Source: Serinus canaria (taxonomy: Eukaryota; Chordata; Aves; Passeriformes; Fringillidae). Taken from it: DNA of 64,000 nt. Position 1 is the stretch's first letter. Each line of letters starts with the position of its first letter. Position numbers and translations under genes: made by a program. The notes below the pieces were generated by a model. It was not told the origin of the DNA and ran no database searches. It worked only from the letters and a program-made list of their open reading frames with translations. Location of the stretch: positions 5,865,072 to 5,929,071 of the forward strand of contig NC_066329.1 of assembly GCF_022539315.1 (NCBI RefSeq). The letters run 5' to 3'. Shown here piece after piece: positions 26,068 through 33,719 of this stretch.

Positions 26068-26958
26068 ACACTCAGCCAAACATCAGTCTCCTGACATCTG
26101 AAGAATTTCAAGACAACTCTCACTCTCATGCCAAAATTCCCTTTATTGAGCATTCTGGTTACTATGGTTCTGGCTATGTACACTTTATAGCTGTGCACAC
26201 AAATTTATAATTTTTAATGGATTCTTTGCCATCTACAACTTTGGTAGATATTTTCCCTGCCTAGAAGGACATCCATGTTTTTCTTTGAAGACTGTGCATA
26301 ATCATGTCATTAATATCAAATTATCAAAGAACTTAAGCTGCCTAGAAAAGAACAAAGGGCTTTTTTCAAGGACTTGAGGAGTTTGATGCAAAAAGTTCCA
26401 CATGAGGACAGTTCTGGAAACTTTATAAGGATAAACAGAAACTAGGAATAACAAAGCACCTCACCCTTCCAGGGATAGGGGAAACAACATTAAATAAAAA
26501 CAGCACAAGTTTAAGTCTCATTATACACTGTCATAATTTCCAACCTTCTTTTAAACAGGTCTTGTTTTAAAAAAGCATTCTTCAGTTATATGTCTTTCCT
26601 AGTGAAGTTTTGAGGACAATTTGTCCCTCCACAGAAAAAGCCACTACTTAACTGCTCCATCCACTCTGGGCAGTTCACTAACGCTTCGCACCAGGAGCCT
26701 CTTGCAAAGGGACAGAGAGGCTGTTTTTTCAGTTTAGTTCAATAACCACTTCTTTCAGACTGCAGAAAGCAACTGAGATTTGAGGAGGGGCAGAAGGGCA
26801 GGAAAGCTGACTTCCCTCCAAATGAAAACTAGATGTTAGAAACTACTATCTGCTAGTTCCAAACTCAGAAAAGAGCCACAAAAATAGAAAATAATCCATT
26901 CACTTTTGCTCAAAGAACACTTTCTTTGCTTTGCATTTAAATTTGAGCTGAATAAAAA

Positions 26959-27002
26959 TCACAGAATAAGTGATACAGGAAGCGACCTCAGGAGGTCATC
27001 AG
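26959..27002 (-). mobile_element. CR1 LINE 3'-end fragment, minus orientation
   Basis: TCACAGAATAAGTGATACAG followed by GAAGCGACCTCAGGAGGTCA matches the reverse complement of the CR1 3' region, which in birds reads roughly 'tcatagaat...ggttggaagggacctctggaggtcatctagtcca'. CR1 is the dominant avian and reptilian LINE and usually persists as short 5'-truncated copies like this. Only about 45 bp are recognisable. Confidence 0.65.
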
Positions 27003-30000
27003 AAAGCATTTTGATAAGAAAGTATATTTTACAAGTATTTTTATTTAACACTTAAAATCTTCAGGTTTACCATTTCATTGAATTTAATGCTACATAAGAA
27101 GTTTATTGAGTCACTTCTCAGAAACAATAACATAGTAAATTAATTTTGTTTATGATTTGCATGTTGAATCATAGCCTGAATGTGTTAACCCCTGCTTAAC
27201 ATAAAATTTACTTTAAAGTTATCTTAGTTGCACATCAACATGTTTTAATAGGTACAGACCAGCAAGATCCAGTCTTTCTACTGGAGAGTAACTACCACAT
27301 AGACAAACAAGCTTTAAAATAAGGTTTCTTGTTGGCTGATTTCAATTCTCAGTTAAAACTGGCAATGCAAATTACTCTATTCTGTTCTTTATCAAACAAG
27401 AGAAAAGATTTCCAAACTGTCAAACTGGCTGGTGGCATTTTGACAGCAGATGGAAATGCAGTAAGTGCATGGCAGTGTCTACTGCCACTACATGGCAGTG
27501 TCTTTATGTGACTCCAAGAAAACTGAATCCCCTCACTGAATGGCTCTTTATACAACAGGAAATGAGCACACATTTAGGGGAAGGAATCTGCTGTACACCC
27601 CTGTCATCTTCAACGGGTCCAGGGATGAATGGGACTAGCCCAGCATGAAGAGCAGTCAGGTTGTTTACCATGAGGCCTCTCCCCAGCCACTCCATCGTGT
27701 ATCTCTTTTTACACTCATGGCAAAGGACTGATGTGAAGACAATTTTATCTGGCACAGTGTTTGGTTCAGTGGGGGAAGGGACTGGATAGGGCAAACTGAT
27801 ATATTACGGAAAGCCATCCCCTCTTCCTTTACCCAGGGGACTGAAGGACAGCAAATGCCTCAGGCCAGCGCACTGACATGAAATGTTTCCTTCCTCCCAT
27901 CCAGAACCTGGGTGAGGACAACACAGACACATTTTTCCATCCAGTATCTAAAGCTGGAACAAGAGGGGATGTTCCTAACTCCTGCACAGATCTCTCAGCA
28001 CACCTAGCAGTGAAAGCAAGAAGTTTGCCGTGTTTTCAGGGATGCTTTTATTGTGAGGGATCCCTGGTGACTGTTTTGAGCAGGAAACCAATCCCTGCAC
28101 TTTAAACTCTTCTTACTGCCAGTTGAAGACTCAGACCCTTCTTCTCCCAGCTTAGCTGTCAGTGCATATCTTCTGACAGTTTCTGCAGGACTGCTCAGTT
28201 TGTCTTTTCTACATTAAAGAGAACAAGTGAAGGAAGCTTCCTACAATTGGTCCATTTCCAAATGCCCGCTTGAGGTTTTTAGTTGAAAAGATCACTCTTT
28301 AGCCCCTTCAAATCCACAGGGTGCACATCCAAAAATGTGATATAATACATATGTAATCCTGGATAAACTCCATTCCCCACCCCTTTCCATTAAGTAAAAT
28401 CAGTAACTGGAATCCCTGTTTAGGATTTGTGATTACAAGGATCACAGTCTGCCCTACCCTGGTCAAACAATACGGGCTCTAGGAAAGCATGAGAGCCATC
28501 ATTTCAATAAAGCAAAACCCTGTTGCTTCCACTCCAGAACAGCTGACTTGAAGTGCATGCTAGGCTGTGCTTATTAACAAAATGAGAAATCTGATACATA
28601 GAAAGAAAACACTATGTGAGGATTAATCCTGGATTGCAGTTTGTGGCCAGCACTGGGCCATCATCCAAACACAGATGAAAAAGAACAGAATTTCTCCCAC
28701 CTGTCACTTACGGCAGGTACAGCTATTGCTGTGTTGTAGCCTCATCCTTTACAGCTATTGTAACAACTCATTTTGTATCAGCTTAAAATTCAGGATTGAC
28801 CTCACTGTTTCATTTCTTCCTTGTTTTGTGGGAGCCAGCACTGGAGGGTGAATTTTCTTTCCAGGAATTACAAACAAGGGTGAGTAACTTACAAGTTTGG
28901 ACAGCTAGCACAATACACGTATGCTTCAAGGAAAGAAACCCAGCTTAAAACCAGCTGGAACCTGGAGATGGTAACTGAACAAGAAAATACAACTCTCAGG
29001 AACATCTTTTTAACATTGTTCTGCTGCTTTTGAGAGAAGTAAGCACACTGTCACTGCTGATTGCAAGAGACCTGAACAAACCAATGCAGTTTCTTTGCCA
29101 ATGAGGTACTGCACAGCAGAGTGAAATCCCTATTGCAGAGAATTGTCCTTGCTCCCGATAGTACAGCAAGACAAAAACCAATGTAAGAAGGCCTAATGGC
29201 TCAGTCACTGGTGTTCAATACACACCAAACCAAAGAAGTCATCTTTATTTTTTTTTTTAAATATATTCTCCTGCTTATGGTTGGGTTGACACTCTGTTGT
29301 TGCAATGCCACAGCTGAGCCCTGTTAATTTTTCTCCAAGCCCAGCAGGGAAGGCATGTCTGCTGATGCTGAAATGGGCCCTTCCCATTGAGCTTCGCCTG
29401 TCACAATGCAGCCAGTATAATGGCTATGGCACAAATGTGATTCTGCTCTCTTCCACTCCAACACCACATTTGCTGCAGCACTGAAATGTCACTTTGTGGC
29501 AATGTTCTTCCCTGGCTGTTGGCAGAAGCTGCAGTTTTGTTCCTGCACTTTATCAGTCAGATTTGGTTAGGGTATGGGAAACCTGGTTTTCTGTAGAGAA
29601 AACATGGCAACCTCTTCCTACCAATAGCTCTGGCTGTCAAGCTGTGATATGTTCATCAGACTGGATGACAGGGTTAAATGCTGCAGTCAGCACAAACAGT
29701 TCTGATAGGAAGGCAAATGCACCTCGGTTTTCAAACATCATCCCATTTCCCTACATCTATCATCAAAAAAGGCAGCAGGGGCTCAAAGAATAGCCACGTA
29801 CTATTTGCTGCAAGGTCAGAGGAATGCACAACATACGCTTTATGTTTGGCAGCTCTTAATTACTATGGGCTGTAAAGATGCTAGAAAACGACAACTCTCA
29901 TTTCAAGATCTGCTGTTCACAACTTCAAATTTCATGCTGCGATCACCAGTTTTGGTCTGTGGTGGCTGTTTTAGAGAGTTTAAATCCATTACACAGCCAA

Positions 30001-30300
30001 ACTGCTTAGCATTATCTTGTTTTCTAGTTATTTTAAACAACTAATCAGAATAAATTGAACATGTACCCTTCTGGAACAAGGCCTCTCACCTTCTCTTTCT
30101 CTCCTCTCTCCCCCCATCCCTTGTCACACATCGGCTTCTGCCAAACAATTCAGCACTGACACTACAGTACATCACGTGATACCAAGTGCTTCAAGCATCT
30201 TGCAATACTTATTACTATCTACACATCCTTAAGTCATTCCACCCAGAAATGTGAATACTAAGGTGAGCTATTTCCTTATGCATTAAAGATTTAGAGCTCT
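27003..30300. other. 3.3 kb non-coding stretch, no gene recognised
   Basis: No exon or RNA gene seen. Open frames at 29494-29875 are short and lack similarity to known proteins. The T-rich run at 29248-29258 is a simple repeat. Confidence 0.55.
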
Positions 30301-30303
30301 CCC

Positions 30304-30344
30304 AGAAGAAGCTTGTCCCCTCCTTAGAAGAAGCTTGTCCCCTC
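30304..30344. repeat. Two-copy 22-bp tandem duplication
   Basis: AGAAGAAGCTTGTCCCCTC occurs at 30304 and again at 30326, separated by CTT, giving a 22-bp period with no mismatch over 19 bp. It is recent. It contains an AAGCTT site in each copy. Confidence 0.9.
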
Positions 30345-30668
30345 AAATACTGAAAAATCATCCCTTTTATGTGTGTGTCTCATCTGCATTTCACGTAGAT
30401 TAGGAAGCATGACATAAGGAAACCCTGCCATATCCTCATACTCTCCCATTCCTCCTGCTTAGGCTCCTGCGGCCACACAAGTCTGTCGTGATTAGGCAAT
30501 GGATTTTAGATGTCAAAGAACAAGGCACTTACACAGGGTGTCCTTACCCGTGTTAGAATGGAAAGTAACAAATGTAAGAGGTTGCTTATTCTTAATGCTG
30601 ATCTCCACCAGAGCTAAAATGATATGTCAGTAGCAGGTGTCAAGTTTGAAGATCCCCCTCCCCTCCTC

Positions 30669-30684
30669 TTTTTTTTTTTTTTTT
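30669..30684. repeat. T16 homopolymer
   Basis: Sixteen consecutive T bases follow a CCCTCCTC stretch and precede AAATAAATA. It is a simple repeat. It marks the left edge of the AT-rich block that leads into the main CpG island. Confidence 0.9.
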
Positions 30685-30699
30685 AAATAAATATAACAA

Positions 30700-31370
30700 A
30701 GGGTACACAGATTTGACCTAATGGGTCAACCATCAAAAGTTAAACTGATTTAAATAATTAGACCTCGAATGTCAGGCACCACTGCAAATAATTGCTCTTA
30801 ATGCTTTTAGGATTAGATTGCTAATGAAAAGGCGCAAAAAGGAGGCCATTTGCAGTTGTGGAAATAAGTCAATTTTCTTTCCATATGTCATTTTCCTCAT
30901 GTAGATTTGCTGTGAAATCTTAAGGAGTCATTTACAGCTTTCTCTCCAGAGCTGCTGTAGTATATACAATAATTCTGAGTAATAAAAAATAGCAATAAGT
31001 GATCTTGAAATATTAGTTGTTTATACACTGTATTTATCAAGCACAGCAAACATCTGCTCATAGTTCAGACATTTTCCAATGAAAGTGACTATTGCATATT
31101 GTTTTCCCGTTAATTTCTGGAAAAACATGGGAGCTATTCAAATATAAACAGCATTCCGCAACAAATTTAAACCAGTTTTGGTCAAAGGACAGTTCATTAG
31201 CAGAATGTAATTCTGATGCACTTAACTGGTTTCTGGCAGCTCTCTCAGATTTATTCTGGCAACTAAGTAATAACCTGAGTGATTGCAGTAACCGTCTGCT
31301 ACAACACTGGGTTCCATATATAATTCATTAATTCTGTGTAAAGGTGTGTATACCCCCGCCCCACTAGCAC
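30700..31370. promoter_or_regulatory. Candidate conserved non-coding element
   Basis: This AT-rich block next to the main CpG island has no repeat and no coding frame. It is dense in homeodomain-type cores (TAAT, ATTA, AATTAG), for example GATTTAAATAATTAGACC, TGCAAATAATTGCTCTTAAT and TTCATTAATTCTG. A near-octamer TGCAAATAA lies at about 30783. Such composition is typical of vertebrate developmental enhancers beside transcription-factor promoters. That is inference: conservation cannot be judged from one sequence. If the minus-strand exon at 33182 is real, this block is in its first intron. Confidence 0.35.
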
Positions 31371-31630
31371 ATTCTAACGCCAAGTTACCCGTCTCTGGAA
31401 GCGCCCAGGCCACCCGAGTTCTCAAAGGTTGCGGGTTTCGCAGCAGAAAGATTCGAACGCCCAGACTCCGTGTGTAATACGCGTTCCCCGGGCGGCGGTG
31501 GGGCCGGGCACGGTGTCCGGCGGCCGCGGAGCCCCGGGGAGGAGCGCGGCTGGCGGCCCCGATAACGGGGGGCGCGCCGAGAGCCGCCCGCCGCCGCCGT
31601 GCCCACTTCCACCTGGGACCCGGCCAAGCA

Positions 31631-31649
31631 GAAGTCAATAATTGACTTC
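31631..31649. promoter_or_regulatory. Perfect 19-bp palindrome in CpG island
   Basis: GAAGTCAATAATTGACTTC is a perfect inverted repeat of 9-bp arms around a central A (31640). The inner GTCAATAATTGAC matches the HNF1-type dimer consensus GTTAATNATTAAC at all but two positions, one in each half. It also contains two ATTG/CAAT half-sites for homeodomain or HMG proteins. An AT-rich palindrome in strongly GC-rich DNA suggests a protected binding site for a dimeric factor. The factor is unknown. Confidence 0.7.
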
Positions 31650-31975
31650 CCCGCCGGCTCTCGCCCCGTACCAACGGGGCCGGGCGCGGGCTGGGCGCTG
31701 CGGGCACCGCGGGGCTCCCCGGGCCGCGCACCGCGCAGGGGGCCGGCACGCAGCCTCCCCCGCCCCCACTCCCCCCGCCGGCTTCGCTTTGCTTTTAAAT
31801 GCAACCAGAAAAACACAAAAAGCCCGGCTGCCCCCGCCGCCGAGCTGGCACCGGCACCGGCGCGCCGGGGGATGCAGAGCCCGGTCCGGCTCCGCGGCGC
31901 CGTGCTCCCGGGACCGGGCAGCCGCGGGCAGCAACCAGCCCCCTCGGTTCCCTCAATTGCGATGTCGAGCGCCTC

Positions 31976-31990
31976 GGCAATAATATTGCC
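31976..31990. promoter_or_regulatory. Perfect 15-bp palindrome in CpG island
   Basis: GGCAATAATATTGCC is a perfect inverted repeat of 7-bp arms around a central A (31983). It shares the core CAATAAT and the odd-centre design with the palindrome at 31631-31649, 327 bp away between their centres by 343 bp. It may be a second dimer site of the same or a related factor. Confidence 0.65.
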
Positions 31991-32012
31991 AGCCTGGACG
32001 TACAATTTCTTT

Positions 32013-32014
<2 letters not shown>

Positions 32015-32049
<35 letters not shown>
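32015..32049. repeat. T35 homopolymer inside the CpG island
   Basis: Thirty-five consecutive T bases lie between TTTCTTTCC and AACCGGGAGG. Long dA:dT tracts exclude nucleosomes and are prone to length change and sequencing error. On the minus strand it is an A run, but no retrosequence is recognised upstream of it, so a retroposon tail is not supported. Confidence 0.95.
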
Positions 32050-32053
<4 letters not shown>

Positions 32054-32331
32054 GGGAGGACAGCTCTACGCTGTCTAGCGCGGCCGGGGAACGTGCATTT
32101 CCTGCGGGGCACAAAGCCGGCGGGCAGGGTCCGGGGAGCCCCTGGCTGCGGGAGGGTGCGCGATCCTGCTCCGTCCATTGCGTCCGAGATGGGGCCGTAA
32201 CAAAAGCCAGAGACCCGTAGCGACGGGCAGAGCGAGCGGGGCCGGCGGGTCCTTCTCTCCGCGATACCGAGCGGCCGAGGGGGGCGGCGGGGAAGGGGGG
32301 AGCCAGGGCAAAAGTTCACCGCGGTCCCGGT

Positions 32332-32379
32332 AGGGCAGGGGGTGCTCGGTGGGGCTGGGGCCGGCGCTGGGGTTGGGGG
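32332..32379 (+). other. G-quadruplex-prone stretch
   Basis: On the plus strand, six runs of three or more G occur within 48 bp: GGG, GGGGG, GGGG, GGGG, GGGG and GGGGG, with loops of 2 to 8 nt. One stretch reads GGGGCTGGGGCC then GGGGTTGGGGG. For the presumed minus-strand gene the G runs are on the template strand, about 850 bp inside the first intron. Folding is inferred only from the run pattern. Confidence 0.6.
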
Positions 32380-32550
32380 ATGCCGGCCTGGCTCGTCGCC
32401 TCGCAGCCCGGCGCATGGACCGCGGAGGGCGGGAAGGAGGCGATGCAAGTCCCGGGAGCCCCTTTCCTGCCCTCTCCTCCACAATGCGGCCAGATCCCCG
32501 GCACAAACACGCCTCCCGGCACCCCGGGGCTCCGCTCCCTCCTTTCGGGG

Positions 32551-32578
32551 AAAAAATAAAATAAAATAAAATAAAATA
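32551..32578. repeat. AAAAT microsatellite
   Basis: About five AAAAT units follow GGGG and end before ACGGCTCACTT. On the minus strand a possible donor (CAA|GTGAGC, exon end at 32586) lies immediately before it. Confidence 0.9.
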
Positions 32579-33185
32579 CGGCTCACTTGAAGGGAGGAGT
32601 GGGGATGGTGAGCAGGCGGCTGCTCCGGGGCTGCCTGCGCGCCCCGCCGGTCAGCCCCACGCCGGCCGGCCCCGGCGGGCAGCAGCTGCGGCCCCCCGCC
32701 CCGACCCCACTGCTGCCGGGGAAGGGGCAGCGCACACCCGTGCGCACACACACAAATGGCACGGGAGGAGGGGAAAGTTTCCAGCCGCTTCAACCAAATA
32801 ACCAACATTTGCAAGCTCCAGACAGGCACGGTGGCCGGCACACCGATGCACGCCCCGGCCCCCGAAGCAACGGGGCAGCGCGCCCGGAGAGCGAGGGGAG
32901 GGGGCCCGGGGCACGGAGAGAGGGGGGCAAGAGCAGGGAAACCATCTCGGGGTTTTTCAATGGAAGTACCGCCGGTGCCGGGCACGGTTGATGCAGGGCA
33001 GGGAACAAGGGGACACCCCCGCCACCCCGGCGACTCTCCCGAGCGGACCCGTGCAGATGGGCAAATCACCGGGGCTGCAAATAAAGAGCGGGGGAGCGGG
33101 GCTGGGCTGCACCGCGGAGCCCGGCAGCGCCCGACCGCCCCGCGGGACCCGCGCCCCCGCCCGCGCCCCGCGCCGCGTTACCTTC

Positions 33186-33301
33186 TTATTGCATCTGGAG
33201 CAGCAGCTTTTCTTCCCTTTCCCCTCTCCTCCTCTCCCTCTCCTGTCCTCTCGGTTTATACCAGCTTGTTCCTCATCTCACAGCCTTCCTCCCAGCGCCA
33301 T
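33186..33301 (-). other. Three minimal upstream ORFs in the leader
   Basis: On the minus strand, ATG at 33301 opens a 7-codon frame ending in TGA at 33278 (peptide MALGGRL). ATG at 33276 opens a 6-codon frame ending in TAA at 33256 (MRNKLV). ATG at 33194 opens a 2-codon frame (MQ) ending in TAA at 33186, 4 nt before the donor. If the leader is transcribed, such upstream ORFs would be expected to lower or condition translation of the main frame. They are not predicted to make functional peptides. Confidence 0.5.
33207..33244. repeat. 38-nt pyrimidine tract (plus strand)
   Basis: Pure C and T from 33207 to 33244 on plus, so pure purine in the presumed minus-strand leader. Tracts like this can adopt triplex structure and often lie in promoters. 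It pairs in composition with the opposite-sense purine tract at 33365-33427 on the other side of the presumed start. Confidence 0.85.
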
Positions 33302-33320
33302 CTTGCAAGCTTGTGACGTT
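33255..33320 (-). promoter_or_regulatory. Start-site motif cluster for minus-strand transcription
   Basis: TGACGTT at 33314-33320 is a CRE-like half site or near-site for CREB/ATF factors. CAAGATGGCGC at 33296-33305 on minus fits the YY1 element AANATGGCG, which is enriched just downstream of mammalian and avian start sites. TATAAA on minus at 33255-33260 could act as a TATA box for a start near 33228, or may simply lie in the leader. The YY1 position favours a start near 33305-33325. These are motif matches, not evidence of binding. Confidence 0.5.
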
Positions 33321-33364
33321 GGGAGCCGCTCACCCCTGACCCACATTTGAATAGAAGCCAAAAT

Positions 33365-33427
33365 GAAAAAAAGAAGAGAGAGGGAGGGAGAGAGGAGAGA
33401 AAGAGGGGAAAGAAGAAGAAGAAAGAG
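33365..33427. repeat. 63-nt purine tract (plus strand)
   Basis: Uninterrupted A and G for 63 nt (for example GAGAGAGGGAGGGAGAGAGG), ending at a C at 33428. It lies 45-120 bp upstream of the presumed minus-strand start. GA-rich tracts can bind GAGA-type factors and form H-DNA. It has no coding value. Confidence 0.9.
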
Positions 33428-33544
33428 CGGAACAAGGAGAGGCAGGGAAAGCAGCAGCTAAGCAAGTGCTGTGCCTGTGAGGAACAGCATCGGCTCTGCT
33501 CCCTTGCCAGCTAGTTTAGTAATAAGCAATTTCCTGCTTTTGCA

Positions 33545-33715
33545 ATAAATGTTGCCGCGGCGGGGCTGGGAAAGGGACGGGGATCTGAGTAATTCCCACC
33601 GAGGGACCAGGGCTTCCCCCACCCCGAGCCGCCCCCCCCTTCCCTGCCACCCACACCCCGAAACCCAGCCCGGAGCCTGACCACTGCCTCCCGGCAACCC
33701 AAATACTGCTGCTCC
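33545..33715. promoter_or_regulatory. GC-rich shoulder upstream of the promoter
   Basis: A second, C-rich patch with GCCGCGGCGGGGCTGG at its left and a C8 run in GCCGCCCCCCCCTTCCC near 33630. Relative to the minus-strand start it is 220-400 bp upstream and may be the proximal promoter. CpG density is lower than in the main island. Confidence 0.5.
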
Positions 33716-33719
33716 CTCC

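Larger units (their letters stand above)
33182..33310 (-). other. Candidate non-coding first exon (5' UTR)
   Basis: Read on the minus strand, a purine-rich leader of about 130 nt ends in CAATAAGAAG and is followed by GTAACG, a good splice donor after base 33182. The presumed 5' end lies near the YY1-type and CRE-like motifs at 33294-33320, which typically sit at start sites. The leader has three ATGs, each with a stop a few codons later (7, 6 and 2 codons), so the main start codon must be in a later exon. No downstream coding exon was recognised in 1-33000, which is expected if the first intron is long. Exact start site, exon identity and gene are unknown. The combination of island edge, start motifs and donor is why I call it. 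Confidence 0.5.
31385..33330. promoter_or_regulatory. Main CpG island, about 1.9 kb
   Basis: GC and CpG rise abruptly near 31385 and stay high to about 33330, with a weaker GC-rich shoulder at 33545-33715. The sequence is full of GC boxes (for example CCCCGCCCCC and GGGGCGGCGG) and CpG-rich restriction motifs such as GGCGCGCC. Islands of this size usually cover the promoter and first exon of broadly expressed or developmental genes. The right edge carries start-site motifs for minus-strand transcription. Long open frames across the island (up to 424 codons on minus, 31795-33069) are due to GC content and include a lysine run encoded by the A35 tract. I do not regard them as genes. Confidence 0.9.

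Noticed and set aside
31795..33069. 424-codon minus-strand frame across the CpG island
   Set aside because: Openness is explained by high GC. It includes a lysine run from the A35 tract, overlaps equally open frames on the other strand and resembles no protein.
33255..33260. TATA box as sole core promoter
   Set aside because: The TATAAA on minus would place the start inside the leader, downstream of the YY1-type site. In a CpG island the YY1 position is the more convincing anchor, so I kept TATA only as an alternative.
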